From Granulicatella elegans ATCC 700633 (GTDB lineage Bacteria; Bacillota; Bacilli; Lactobacillales; Aerococcaceae), in assembly GCF_000162475.2 (NCBI RefSeq), contig NZ_KI391971.1, positions 870,901 to 934,900 on the forward strand: a stretch of DNA of 64,000 nucleotides, given 5' to 3'. The position numbers and the translations under genes are program-made. The notes beneath the pieces were generated by a model, which was given only the letters and a program-made list of their open reading frames with translations, did not search any database and had not been told where the DNA came from. Below are positions 45,644 to 54,662 of this stretch, piece by piece (the stretch's first letter is position 1; each line of letters begins with the position of its first letter).

Positions 45644-46239
45644 AACAACACCTCTGTATAAGATCTTAACTCATTTTCCATTCCTAGTTGCATAGCATAA
45701 GTTGATAAACGTAAAATATTTTTATCTTTACTTGAAAAGTAGGTTTTTATGCTTTCAGTAAACACTTGGGTATCCACTCTATCTTTGTCTTTTATAAGAT
45801 CCAATATCGTACGTTCTTTATCATATACTACAATTTCTCTACCAAATGGACTAAGGGAAGTGCTTTTTCCAATTTTATAAAATTCTTTATTAACATACTT
45901 GAATAGTATATTACTTTTTACTGATTTTACACGACTGACATTATCCCCTACGGCTACTGTCATAACATAACTGAATGGCAATCTTGTAGTAAATCCATGT
46001 AAATAAGCTGCGGTTTCATGAGAAAATATTCCTTTCGGAATTCGATGTGTAAAGTATAAATATTCATCAATACTTTCTCCAGGAAGTCCATACAGTCCAT
46101 TAGCAATTTTTTCCAGTTCTTCTTTAATAACCATATTTTTTAATACGTCTTTATGAATACCATACTCAATAACTTGTTTAGTAGTAATGACTCCATTGTT
46201 TTCCTTTATTTTTTCAAGTAATAATTCTTTTTTACTCAT
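45640..46239 (-). CDS. abiEi: AbiEi-family antitoxin
   Basis: The 199-residue protein has an N-terminal winged helix (LLEKIKENNGVITTKQVIEYGIHKDVLKNM) that represses its own promoter, followed by the AbiEi_4-type C-terminal domain with FSHETAAYLHGF and SPFGREIVVYDKERTILDLI. It neutralises AbiEii in a type IV toxin-antitoxin relation, without direct contact. It is transcribed first, as usual. Confidence 0.9.
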   Translation of the reverse strand: MSKKELLLEKIKENNGVITTKQVIEYGIHKDVLKNMVIKEELEKIANGLYGLPGESIDEYLYFTHRIPKGIFSHETAAYLHGFTTRLPFSYVMTVAVGDNVSRVKSVKSNILFKYVNKEFYKIGKSTSLSPFGREIVVYDKERTILDLIKDKDRVDTQVFTESIKTYFSSKDKNILRLSTYAMQLGMENELRSYTEVLL

Positions 46240-46264
46240 ACTAACACCACCTTTTCGTGCTTAA

Positions 46265-46293
46265 AATATAATGTTTTTAAGAACAAAAGTCAA
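46265..46293 (-). promoter_or_regulatory. Promoter of abiEi-abiEii
   Basis: On the minus strand TTGACT and TATATT are 17 bases apart, 26 bases before the start codon. Confidence 0.7.
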
Positions 46294-46333
46294 GAGTTAA
46301 TACTAATAATTTCCTCAAAGAACTTTATAGTGC

Positions 46334-46368
46334 AAACAAGCCCCTAGCACTTACTAGGAGCTTATTGT
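46334..46368 (-). terminator. Terminator of the lipoprotein gene
   Basis: AACAAGC-c-CCTAG pairs with CTAGG-a-GCTT. The sequence is nearly identical to the terminator at 44348, so the two sites flanking the AbiE cluster are long inverted-repeat matches. Confidence 0.6.
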
Positions 46369-46387
46369 TGTCATATTACTATTATTC

Positions 46388-47557
46388 TCATTCAAATTCA
46401 ACATAATGAATTTCTGAATTTTCGTTTCGGAATGTTTCACCTTTTGGAATATCTTTTGTATCTTTCTTGAAGGCTACCCATGCCATTCCTTTTTCTGATA
46501 GGAATATCATGCTTCCATCATAGTCAAATTCATGTTGATGTTGTAAGTTAATCAAACGATAAGGTGTTTTGTATCGTCCTGATTCAGTATCAGTTGCTGA
46601 GAAACTCATGAATCCAAGGTGATTTTGTTGGATAAATCCTCTGCTTGTATATCCATAGACCCAATCATATTTCTTTTCTGCTTGATTGACGTGGTAAATG
46701 GTTCCACTCTTTAAATCTGTGCCTAGTGAAACATATAATTCATGTTGATCCGTAAATAATTGATTCAAATGTTCTGTTGCACTTTGATGAGTCAACGTTA
46801 CTTCTTTCTCTCCACTCTTCATATCGTATTGAACAACTTCTGAATGGTTAGCACTTGCATCATAGCGAATATAATAAAGTTTTCCATTGAATTGAATCGG
46901 TGAAAAAGTATTTTGATCAACGACTTGATCTTTCATCGTTGTTGTTTCCAATTGATGAAGCATATTTAAAGATGTATCTTCTTTACTATCCTTAACAACA
47001 TTAAATACTAATTTCGAATCTTCTGTAAAGAATGCGGTAATGTGTTGAATCAATGGTATCTTTTCATTCTCTTTGACAGTTGTAACTTCACCCGTTGTAC
47101 GATTCAATAAGTAGAAGTTTGCATTTTCTTTTGAGTCTGTATATTCCTCAAAAAATACCCAATTTTTGTCGACTGCTCGAACCCATTGATGGGAAACTGT
47201 TGCATCACTCATTTGATGAACCAATGAATAGGTATTTGTTTTTAAATCAATTTCCAAAATACCAACATGATCCACACTACCATATAATTTTCCATCCTCT
47301 GATAACATTTGCGGAATAAAATCTGGATACTCCTCTGCATAATGAGCAACCATACTCTTGTCCCTAAACGTTTCAATAAATGAAACAGAATTAAACTGAT
47401 TACTTCCTTTTCCTAATTGAAAGTTAGTGTTTTTACTTTGTTCCACCGTTGTAACACTTTCTTGAACCGTCGTTTCTTGAGTATTTTTCTGTTGACCACA
47501 AGAAGCTAAACAAATACTTAACAATACAATACTAACTACTCTATATTTTCCTAACAT
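46388..47557 (-). CDS. Lipoprotein with beta-propeller-like body, unknown
   Basis: The 389-residue product starts with a lipoprotein signal (LGKYRVVSIVLLSICLASC). A Gln/Thr-rich linker and repeated short beta units follow (for example LYGSVDHVGILEIDLKTNTYSLVHQ, FYLLNRTTGEVTTVKENE, LYYIRYDASANHSEVVQYDMKSGE). This spacing of 'YxxDxxTGE'-like units suggests a beta-propeller of the DUF5050 kind. It is anchored outside the membrane; its ligand or role is unknown. The gene is monocistronic with a terminator behind it. Confidence 0.6.
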   Translation of the reverse strand: MLGKYRVVSIVLLSICLASCGQQKNTQETTVQESVTTVEQSKNTNFQLGKGSNQFNSVSFIETFRDKSMVAHYAEEYPDFIPQMLSEDGKLYGSVDHVGILEIDLKTNTYSLVHQMSDATVSHQWVRAVDKNWVFFEEYTDSKENANFYLLNRTTGEVTTVKENEKIPLIQHITAFFTEDSKLVFNVVKDSKEDTSLNMLHQLETTTMKDQVVDQNTFSPIQFNGKLYYIRYDASANHSEVVQYDMKSGEKEVTLTHQSATEHLNQLFTDQHELYVSLGTDLKSGTIYHVNQAEKKYDWVYGYTSRGFIQQNHLGFMSFSATDTESGRYKTPYRLINLQHQHEFDYDGSMIFLSEKGMAWVAFKKDTKDIPKGETFRNENSEIHYVEFE

Positions 47558-47614
47558 AAAGACTCCCCCTATTACTGTTAAATAAATGAATGTAACCCAA
47601 TTCTTCTACCCTCC

Positions 47615-47800
47615 TTAACTTTTTTGATGTCTAATGCCAAAAATAATCGAGATGATGCAAAGAATAACACCTACAACAAACATAGGGAATTCAAACTCCT
47701 TAACTTCTTCTATAAAAGGAATGATATACATACTTAATTCAATACAAATAACACCTACTACAATAGAAATACCGATTAATATTTTTTGCCCTGTTTGCAT
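47615..47800 (-). CDS. Small two-helix membrane protein, unknown
   Basis: The 61-residue product starts MQTGQKILIGISIVVGVICIEL and has two hydrophobic helices with a short charged loop (EEVKEFEF). GGAG six bases before ATG 47800 supports this start; an ATG 12 bases earlier overlaps the SD. I do not recognise a family. Confidence 0.5.
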   Translation of the reverse strand: MQTGQKILIGISIVVGVICIELSMYIIPFIEEVKEFEFPMFVVGVILCIISIIFGIRHQKS

Positions 47801-47879
47801 CATAATCTCCATTCTTCAAATTGTTATCGTTTTCACTTACAGTATACTGCTCATTAAATTAAAAATCAATGTGAAAAAA

Positions 47880-47934
47880 GACTTTTCTCCGTAGTAATTG
47901 AGAATATTGCCCAAAACTATTACGAAGAAAAGTC
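47880..47934. repeat. Arm-only relic of the structured intergenic element
   Basis: GACTTTTCTCCGTAGTA pairs with TATTACGAAGAAAAGTC around a 20-base loop. The arms resemble GACTTCCTATAGTAGTA of copies J, K and L, but the core hairpins are absent. It lies 10 bases after the SdpI-like gene stop (minus strand) and is followed on that strand by a T-run, so it also serves as terminator. Confidence 0.65.
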
Positions 47935-47943
47935 ATTTATCCT

Positions 47944-48585
47944 TTATTTGCTAATTTTATACGAATACACCATAGTAATGCCAATCGTTAACACTAAAAC
48001 AATACTTACAAGAAACAATGCTAATTTGTTCCCCGCAAATAATGAAATTAAGATAAAGATTACACCAGAAACCATGCTCACAAATCCAAAGAATCGTTGT
48101 GTTTTTCGAAAAGCTTCATCTTTATTCATAATCCATGGAACACGGAACCCAAAGTGTTTATTCGTTTCTTTGATTTTAGGACTAACATTTCCAATAAATA
48201 TCATAAATAACCCCATAACAAATGCAAGAAAACGTACCTTTTGTGTACCAACACTAACTCCTGTCAAAATTAAGACAAATTGAAAATAGGCAATAGCGTT
48301 AAACAATAATAATGTGAGTCTAAAAATATAACGGCTAATTTCCTTATTTTGACTTCCGACTAATTCTTTATCATCAATCCATTTCATCAAACCTGAAAAT
48401 AATAGAATGAGGATTGGTAATATTAGAATCGTCCAACGTGAACCAGTTGCGACAACATTTCCTTCTAAGTCAAAACGAGTGGCAATTGTCTCAGGTGCAT
48501 ACCAAACAACGCATAAAGCAAGTAATATAGGTAAAAAAGTCAAAATGACATCTAATAAATAAATTTTTCTTTGTTCAACTAACAT
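47944..48585 (-). CDS. SdpI-family membrane protein
   Basis: The 213-residue protein has six to seven membrane segments. The N-terminal DUF1648-type stretch (PETIATRFDLEGNVVATGSRW) and the C-terminal HFGFRVPWIMNKDEAFRKTQRFFG motif define the SdpI family, which in Bacillus gives immunity to the SdpC toxin and signals to SdpR. ATG at 48585 is used because GGAGG at the end of sdpR lies eight bases before it; it starts one base after the sdpR stop codon. No SdpC-like toxin gene is nearby. Confidence 0.83.
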   Translation of the reverse strand: MLVEQRKIYLLDVILTFLPILLALCVVWYAPETIATRFDLEGNVVATGSRWTILILPILILLFSGLMKWIDDKELVGSQNKEISRYIFRLTLLLFNAIAYFQFVLILTGVSVGTQKVRFLAFVMGLFMIFIGNVSPKIKETNKHFGFRVPWIMNKDEAFRKTQRFFGFVSMVSGVIFILISLFAGNKLALFLVSIVLVLTIGITMVYSYKISK

Positions 48586-48586
48586 A

Positions 48587-48853
48587 TTATTTTCCTCCAA
48601 TAATTGAATTCATCCAAACAATTGCCTCTTCTAAAACCGTTAAATTTAATTCATAATAAATAAAGTTCTTTTCCTTTGTTTCATAAATTAAATCCGCCTG
48701 TTTTAATTTTTTTAAATGATACGACAATGCTTGTGGTGTGATTTGTAAGCTCTGTGCTAAGTCTCCAGTATTCGTTCTTCCCTGTCGTAAAATTTCTAAA
48801 ATCTTACGACGGTTTTCATCCGATAATGCAGACAAAATATCATTTACAGACAT
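48587..48853 (-). CDS. SdpR-type ArsR-family repressor
   Basis: The 88-residue winged-helix protein shows ILSALSDENRRKILEILRQGRTNTGDLAQSLQITPQALSYHLKKL, typical of autorepressors of the SdpR/ArsR group. It has no metal-binding cysteines. Its place in front of an SdpI-like gene repeats the Bacillus arrangement in which SdpI holds SdpR at the membrane when toxin is present. Confidence 0.85.
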   Translation of the reverse strand: MSVNDILSALSDENRRKILEILRQGRTNTGDLAQSLQITPQALSYHLKKLKQADLIYETKEKNFIYYELNLTVLEEAIVWMNSIIGGK

Positions 48854-48974
48854 ATAATCATCTCTTTCTATTTAAAATTTTCTTTAAATAGATAATACTC
48901 CTTCTGAAATCAAAATGCAAGAGTTATTTAAAAATATTTTTAAATAGTTTTTTCAAATTTTAAGCAATAAAAGA

Positions 48975-48998
48975 ACACCGGTGTTTTAAGTCCGGTGT
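48975..48998 (-). terminator. Terminator of the Fic gene
   Basis: ACACCGG pairs with CCGGTGT; on the minus strand TTCTTTTA follows. Confidence 0.6.
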
Positions 48999-49043
48999 TT
49001 TAGATAAGTTCCGAAAAACTTTATCGCTATTAGTGTAATTAAT

Positions 49044-49865
49044 TTATCGTTCATGAATTCTAAGATCACGATTGGATAACAGATGATTCTCATCCAACAA
49101 TAAATTTTTAAGAAATAACTCTAGATACTCCGTTGTTTCATGAATTCCTTTTGGTAAATTCGTATAATTTGCACGAACAAGTGCATTTCTAAAATACCAA
49201 GAATGTTCTGCAAAACTCTCATTCGTCACAGTAAACCCAAGAGTTCTTAAATATTTAATAAAGAATACAGCAGTTGTTCTTGTATTTCCTTCTCCAAAAA
49301 TATGGATTTGCCATAATCTAGAAATAAACACCGCTAAATGATGAATGATTTCCTCTATTGTCAATCCTTTATAACTAAACTCTCTTTCTCTAGAAAAATC
49401 ATACTCAAGGGTTGCCTCTAATTCAGATGCACTTCCATACAAAATGGTATCTCCATCTAGTACCCATTCTTTTTTAGTAATATTATACTCTCTTATCTTA
49501 CCTGCATGCGGATAAATTCCTTGAAATAATTTTCGATGAATTGAAATATACTCCTGTGGCGTGAAGGAAAATGCTGTTTCAGAAAGAAGTTGTGCAATTC
49601 GAGAAGCTACTTTATCTGCTTCTTCAGTACGTTCTTTTTCAGCTAAGTGAACTTCCTTTTCTTCATAATAAGAGTCAATTCGGTCTAATGCTTCTTCAAT
49701 CGTAATGTACCCTTCGATATTCTGGGTAGCAGTTTCGATTAAATACTGAGATGGTTTTAATCCATCAACATCTTGTAAACCAATAGCTGTACGCCATGCA
49801 TAGACCTTTTTCTTTTTATCTGGCTCTGATTCTATTAAATAATCTTTAAATGGATCGATTTCCAT
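49044..49865 (-). CDS. Fic-domain protein with N-terminal inhibitory motif
   Basis: Fic enzymes transfer AMP from ATP to target proteins. The 273-residue protein has the Fic core at HIFGEGNTR (residues 188-196), where most members have HPFxxGNGR; the histidine, phenylalanine, glycine-asparagine and final arginine are kept, and Ile and Thr replace Pro and Gly. Near the N-terminus TQNIEG (residues 47-52) matches the (S/T)xxxE(G/N) inhibitory helix motif, so the enzyme is probably of the self-inhibited class. The DVDGLKPSQYLIETA stretch before it resembles VbhA-type antitoxin segments. It stands alone; the target is unknown. Confidence 0.85.
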   Translation of the reverse strand: MEIDPFKDYLIESEPDKKKKVYAWRTAIGLQDVDGLKPSQYLIETATQNIEGYITIEEALDRIDSYYEEKEVHLAEKERTEEADKVASRIAQLLSETAFSFTPQEYISIHRKLFQGIYPHAGKIREYNITKKEWVLDGDTILYGSASELEATLEYDFSREREFSYKGLTIEEIIHHLAVFISRLWQIHIFGEGNTRTTAVFFIKYLRTLGFTVTNESFAEHSWYFRNALVRANYTNLPKGIHETTEYLELFLKNLLLDENHLLSNRDLRIHER

Positions 49866-49967
49866 CCCATCAAACTCCTTCCCTAGAACATTTACAGTAT
49901 TAGTATAACATTTTTTTCAACGTTTATCATCTGTAGGAACGTTAATGAATGATGTTACAACACAAAT

Positions 49968-50023
49968 GACTTTTTACCGTAGTATTAGTAATGAGATTCG
50001 CTTTAGCGAAGCTGCTTAAGTCC
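49968..50023 (-). repeat. Structured intergenic element, copy H (remnant)
   Basis: One outer arm (GACTTTTTACCGTAGTATTAG) and hairpin 1 (minus strand AAGCAGC-TTCGC-taaa-GCGAA-TCTCAT) survive. The other arm and hairpins 2 and 3 are lost. It lies about 75 bases from the intact copy I. Confidence 0.6.
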
Positions 50024-50098
50024 TTCTTTTGAAAAAAGCAAGACTATAACATAAAATATATTATTTAAACGAAATTTCATAAATGAATGGAAATAAAA

Positions 50099-50234
50099 AA
50101 ATTTCCATTGTAGCACGAGTAAAAGAAGTCTTTCCAGTCTTCTTTTACTGGAAAAATTGAGACCTTAGGCTCAATTTTTAGGCATGAGATTCGCATTTGC
50201 GAAGCTGCTGCCGTCCATTGCTACAATAGAAAAG
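50099..50234 (-). repeat. Structured intergenic element, copy I
   Basis: The outer arms ATTTCCATTGTAGCA and its complement pair over about 16 bp. On the minus strand, hairpin 1 is GGCA-GCAGC-TTCGC-aaat-GCGAA-TCTCA-TGCC, hairpin 2 is AAATTGAG-CCTAAGGT-CTCAATTT, and hairpin 3 is a perfect 11-bp stem AGTAAAAGAAG/CTTCTTTTACT. It is in sense to lepA, 12 bases after its stop, and a run of seven T follows. Together with copy H it fills the gap 49866-50246. Confidence 0.92.
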
Positions 50235-50246
50235 TTTATTAAATTA

Positions 50247-52076
50247 CTATTTCTCTTCTTCGTTAAGGTTAAGCACTGACATGAATGCTTCTTGTGGTAC
50301 TTCCACTGATCCCACTTGTTTCATACGTTTCTTACCTTCTTTTTGTTTCTCTAACAACTTACGTTTACGAGAAACGTCCCCACCATAACATTTCGCCAAT
50401 ACGTTCTTACGTAATGCTTTAATGTTTGTACGAGATAAAATTTTGTTTCCAATTGCTGCTTGAATTGGCACTTCGAATTGTTGACGAGGAATTAATGTTC
50501 TTAATTTTTCCGTAATGGCTTTACCACGATTATAAGCAAAATCTTTATGAACGATAATACTTAAAGCATCGACTACTTCACCATTTAACATAATATCCAT
50601 CTTCACTAGTTTACTTTCACGATAGCCGATTAAATCATAATCTAATGATGCATATCCTTTTGTACTTGATTTCAATGAATCGAAGAAATCAAAAATAATT
50701 TCAGATAGAGGCATTTCGTAAATCACATTAACACGATACTCATCCAAGTAATCCATCGTTACAAAAGTACCACGTTTACGTTGGCAAATATCCATGACAC
50801 TTCCCACATATTCATTCGGTACCATAATAGATGCTTTTACATATGGTTCTTGAATCGATTGAACACTTGATTGATCTGGCATTTCAGCCGGGTTAGAAAC
50901 CACTACTTCTGTACCATCTGTTTTTTGAACATGGTAAATTACTGATGGAGCGGTTGTAATTAAGTCTAAATCAAATTCACGTTCTAAACGTTCTTGAATA
51001 ACGTCCATATGAAGTAATCCTAAGAAACCACAACGGAAACCAAATCCTAATGCTTGAGAAGTTTCAGCTTCGAATTGTAACGCAGCATCATTTAATTGTA
51101 ATTTTTCTAATGCATCACGTAAATCATTATATTTAGAAGAATCAATTGGATACAAACCACAGTAAACCATTGGATTCATTTTACGATACCCAGATAAAGG
51201 TTCGCTTGCTGGATTGTTCGCTAATGTAACAGTATCCCCAACACGAGTATCTTGGATTGTTTTAATAGAAGCAGTAATATACCCTACATCCCCAACCATT
51301 AAGTAATCACGACTAATTGGTTTTGGAGAGAAAATACCAACATCAACAACATCAAATGTTTTTCCATTACTCATTAATTGAATCTTATCACCAGGTCTTA
51401 CAATTCCGTTTTGAATACGAACATTTAAGACTACTCCACGATAAGCATCATAAACTGAGTCGAAAATCAACGCTTGTAATGGCGCTTCTAAGTCTCCAGT
51501 AGGTGCTGGAATTTTATGAACGATTTGTTCTAAAATTTCTGGAATTCCAATTCCCACTTTAGCACTGGCAAGAACAGCTTCACTTGCGTCAATCCCAATT
51601 ACATCTTCAATTTCTGTACGCACACGTTCAGGATCTGCAGCAGGTAGGTCAATTTTATTAATAACTGGAACGATTTCTAAGTCATTATCAATCGCTAAAT
51701 ACACATTCGCTAATGTTTGAGCTTCAATCCCTTGAGCAGCATCTACTACAAGAATTGCTCCTTCACAGGCTGCCAAGCTACGGCTCACCTCATACGTAAA
51801 GTCCACGTGCCCTGGAGTATCAATTAAGTGAAAAATGTACTCTGTTCCATCATTAGCATCATACGTTAATTCCACCGCATTTAACTTAATCGTAATACCA
51901 CGTTCACGTTCTAAATCCATAGAGTCTAATAATTGATCTTGCATTTCACGGTCAGCTACAGTATCTGTTGCTTGCAAAATACGGTCTGCTAAAGTTGACT
52001 TTCCATGGTCAATATGCGCAATAATCGAGAAGTTTCTGATGCGCTCTTGTCGTTTTCTCATTTCTTCTAAATTCAT
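50247..52076 (-). CDS. lepA: Elongation factor 4 (LepA)
   Basis: EF4 is a ribosome-binding GTPase that acts under stress and in initiation. The 609 residues match the family length. The GTPase motifs are AHIDHGKST (about residue 19-27), [14 protein letters not shown] and NKIDLP; the C-terminal domain specific to LepA ends with the basic [25 protein letters not shown] stretch. It lies downstream of mgtE in the same orientation, 18 bases away. Confidence 0.97.
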   Translation of the reverse strand: MNLEEMRKRQERIRNFSIIAHIDHGKSTLADRILQATDTVADREMQDQLLDSMDLERERGITIKLNAVELTYDANDGTEYIFHLIDTPGHVDFTYEVSRSLAACEGAILVVDAAQGIEAQTLANVYLAIDNDLEIVPVINKIDLPAADPERVRTEIEDVIGIDASEAVLASAKVGIGIPEILEQIVHKIPAPTGDLEAPLQALIFDSVYDAYRGVVLNVRIQNGIVRPGDKIQLMSNGKTFDVVDVGIFSPKPISRDYLMVGDVGYITASIKTIQDTRVGDTVTLANNPASEPLSGYRKMNPMVYCGLYPIDSSKYNDLRDALEKLQLNDAALQFEAETSQALGFGFRCGFLGLLHMDVIQERLEREFDLDLITTAPSVIYHVQKTDGTEVVVSNPAEMPDQSSVQSIQEPYVKASIMVPNEYVGSVMDICQRKRGTFVTMDYLDEYRVNVIYEMPLSEIIFDFFDSLKSSTKGYASLDYDLIGYRESKLVKMDIMLNGEVVDALSIIVHKDFAYNRGKAITEKLRTLIPRQQFEVPIQAAIGNKILSRTNIKALRKNVLAKCYGGDVSRKRKLLEKQKEGKKRMKQVGSVEVPQEAFMSVLNLNEEEK

Positions 52077-52094
52077 TCATAATCTCCTTCATGT

Positions 52095-53432
52095 CTAAAT
52101 TAATAACGGTAAAAAGACTTGTGCAATTCCTAGGAAAAAGAAGAATCCTAGAACGTCCGTTGCCGTTGTAACAAAAATGGTTGACGAAATGGCTGGGTCT
52201 AATTTCATAGCTTTTAAAACTAAAGGTACAAAGAACCCAAAAATTGCTCCCACCATTAAATTCATTGCCATCGCTAAAACTACAATAATCGATAAATAAA
52301 AGTTTTGATAAGGAATATATAGCGCAAGTGCCGCTACAACTCCAGTAATAAGTCCGTTCATACAGCCTAAAACAATTTCATTCCAAACATACTTTTTGTC
52401 TTTTTCCAATGATAATTGTCCTAATGCAATTTCTTGAATTGCTAGAGCTAGAGTTTGAGAAGCTGAATTTCCTCCCATTCCAGTAATTATCGGCATGGCA
52501 ACCGCAAGAACAACCACTTGTTCAATCGTTGATTGGAACATCCCTACAACTGCTGAAGCCATAAAGGCTGTAATTAAATTAATTAATAACCAAGGTGTCC
52601 GTTTCTTAATCGATTCAATAAATGGTCCACCAATTCTTTCTGTTCCTTCAACCCCGCTAATTAAAAGCATATCTTCATGATGCTCTTCTTGAAGAACGTG
52701 GACAATATCATCAATGGTAATAATCCCAATTAAAACGCCCTTCGTACTAACTACGGGAACAACTGATAAGTCATATTTTGAAGATAAACGAGCAACTTCC
52801 TCTTGGTCTTCTTCAGGAACTACAGAAATAATATTTGTATGCATTAAATCGTGTAAACTGACATCTAATTCATTTGTAAATAAGTCACGAATATCAATCC
52901 AACCAATTAATTGATTTTGGAATGTTGTGACAAATATTGTATGAATGACTTCTGTATTTGGAGAAATTTCTCTTAACTTCGTCAATGTTTCTTCAACGGT
53001 TAAATGTTCCTTCACGGAAATAAATTCTGTCGTCATAATCCCTCCGGCAGAATCTTGAGGATATTTTAACATCGTTTGAATTTCATCTTGAGAAGAACCC
53101 TTCATCATATTCAAATATTTTTTACGAATTCCAATTGGTAGATTTCCTAAAATATCCACGACATCGTCATTGGACATTTGTTGGAACAATAGTCCTACAC
53201 GTCGGAAAGGTAATTTTTCTAACATTCGAATTTGAAGTTCGGGGTCACTAACTTCTAAAATAGAAGCTAATCGTGTATTGGAAATAGTATACATGAAGTT
53301 TTTAAGCACTTCATCGGTTACTTCTTCCAATCCTAGAGCAATATCGATAGGATAATTCTGGTTGAATAATTCCCTAATTCTTTTGACATCTTTCGATTCC
53401 ACCATTTGTTCAATGACTTTGGACATATCCAT
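52095..53432 (-). CDS. mgtE: Magnesium transporter MgtE
   Basis: MgtE is a magnesium channel gated by cytosolic magnesium. The 445-residue protein has the N-terminal helical domain (about 1-130), two CBS domains (about 130-255, for example TTEFISVKEHLTVEETL and DLSVVPVVSTKGVLIGIITIDDI) and five membrane segments, with GGNSASQTLALAIQEI and a late AISSTIFVTTATDVLGFF ion-path motif. The upstream gap is too short and has no M-box-type magnesium riboswitch. Confidence 0.95.
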   Translation of the reverse strand: MDMSKVIEQMVESKDVKRIRELFNQNYPIDIALGLEEVTDEVLKNFMYTISNTRLASILEVSDPELQIRMLEKLPFRRVGLLFQQMSNDDVVDILGNLPIGIRKKYLNMMKGSSQDEIQTMLKYPQDSAGGIMTTEFISVKEHLTVEETLTKLREISPNTEVIHTIFVTTFQNQLIGWIDIRDLFTNELDVSLHDLMHTNIISVVPEEDQEEVARLSSKYDLSVVPVVSTKGVLIGIITIDDIVHVLQEEHHEDMLLISGVEGTERIGGPFIESIKKRTPWLLINLITAFMASAVVGMFQSTIEQVVVLAVAMPIITGMGGNSASQTLALAIQEIALGQLSLEKDKKYVWNEIVLGCMNGLITGVVAALALYIPYQNFYLSIIVVLAMAMNLMVGAIFGFFVPLVLKAMKLDPAISSTIFVTTATDVLGFFFFLGIAQVFLPLLI

Positions 53433-53490
53433 CGTTTATCACTCCATTCTGTAAACATACTATTAGTAGTATACCATATTTTAGCGATAT

Positions 53491-53519
53491 AAAAAAAGAG
53501 ATACCCTCAAGATATCTCT
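53491..53519 (-). terminator. Terminator of the two-component operon
   Basis: On the minus strand AGAGATA pairs with TATCTCT and is followed by seven T, 50 bases after the histidine kinase stop. Confidence 0.8.
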
Positions 53520-53567
53520 GTTGTTTGGAAGATTATTTTACTTGAAAAAGTACATGATGAATAAAAT

Positions 53568-54662
53568 TTATGTCACTATTTTTTTATTTTTTCCTGTATA
53601 AACACTAATTGTTACCTTCACTCCATCATCTTCATTTTTAATTTCTAATGTTCCATGATGTAATTCTGACACCCTTTTAACAAATGCTAGCCCTATTCCA
53701 AAATGGGCATCATTCAGATTGCGATTTTTATCTTTTCGGTAAAATAATGAATCTGCATGTTGTAATATTTCATCAGTTAAATGCGCACCATTATTCCAAA
53801 TACTAATCACTAACTGCTGATGAGCGTATTGTAAATCAACTTTGATTGCTTTTTTATCTGCTGTGCTATACTCCAGTGCATTTTGCATCATATTCATCAC
53901 TGCTCTTAATACATAATTCAAATGAAGATATACTGTAGTATTTTTATCTAGCTTTTCATCATATTGGAAAGTAACAATTGTTTTGTCTTTTAGCAAATAA
54001 TGGATTTCTTGTTCAATAGATTCGATGACATCTTGTAAGGAATAATCATTCCATTCATTTTCGTTCTCATAAAAAGTTTTCGAATACAATAGTAATCGGT
54101 TAATATATTCAATCATACGATTGCTTGCTATATTGATATCTTGAATATAGGGAAGATATTTTTCTTCAATAGCTGAATGAGATAATAGTTCAGAATTTCC
54201 TTGAATAACTGTTAATGGTGTTTTTAAATCATGGGAAGCTGCTGATACTTTAAACACTAATGCTTCCTTTTGTTGGCGTTCTTTTTCAAGCATCCCTTCG
54301 ATTTTTTGTTGCATTTGATTAATTTTTTGATTCGTTTCTATAAATTCTGTAATCATTAAGGATTCTGTTAAATCACTAGATTCTAACCACATGGATTGAT
54401 GGTAAACAATATTCATCTCTTTATGTATTTTCAATAGTAATTGTCGTATATTAAAACTAACAATCACTAATAAAGCGATACATAAATATATCCAAGAAAA
54501 AATATTCAATAATACAGGATGAGCTGTTTCTTCACCAGCAACTTTAATAGAAATCGACAATAATGGAAGTAGGTACAATACTAAAATAGCAATTACAAAC
54601 TCAACTATAATGGTAAGACATGTCTTTTGAACAAGTTGTTTAAAGCTTATTTTATTTTCCAT
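53568..54662 (-). CDS. Sensor histidine kinase
   Basis: The 364-residue protein has two membrane helices (about residues 15-38 and 50-70) with a very short external loop of about ten residues, so it may sense through the adjacent ABC permeases or within the membrane. The phosphorylated histidine is H144 in SHDLKTPLTVI, followed by an HATPase domain with MMQNALEYS (N box) and FGIGLAFVKR (G box). Its start overlaps the response-regulator stop by 16 bases. It is the last gene of an ABC/two-component operon. Confidence 0.88.
   Translation of the reverse strand: MENKISFKQLVQKTCLTIIVEFVIAILVLYLLPLLSISIKVAGEETAHPVLLNIFSWIYLCIALLVIVSFNIRQLLLKIHKEMNIVYHQSMWLESSDLTESLMITEFIETNQKINQMQQKIEGMLEKERQQKEALVFKVSAASHDLKTPLTVIQGNSELLSHSAIEEKYLPYIQDINIASNRMIEYINRLLLYSKTFYENENEWNDYSLQDVIESIEQEIHYLLKDKTIVTFQYDEKLDKNTTVYLHLNYVLRAVMNMMQNALEYSTADKKAIKVDLQYAHQQLVISIWNNGAHLTDEILQHADSLFYRKDKNRNLNDAHFGIGLAFVKRVSELHHGTLEIKNEDDGVKVTISVYTGKNKKIVT

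Noticed and set aside
53433-53567. Magnesium riboswitch in front of mgtE
   Set aside because: The gap is about 135 bases, holds the terminator of the upstream operon, and shows no M-box features.
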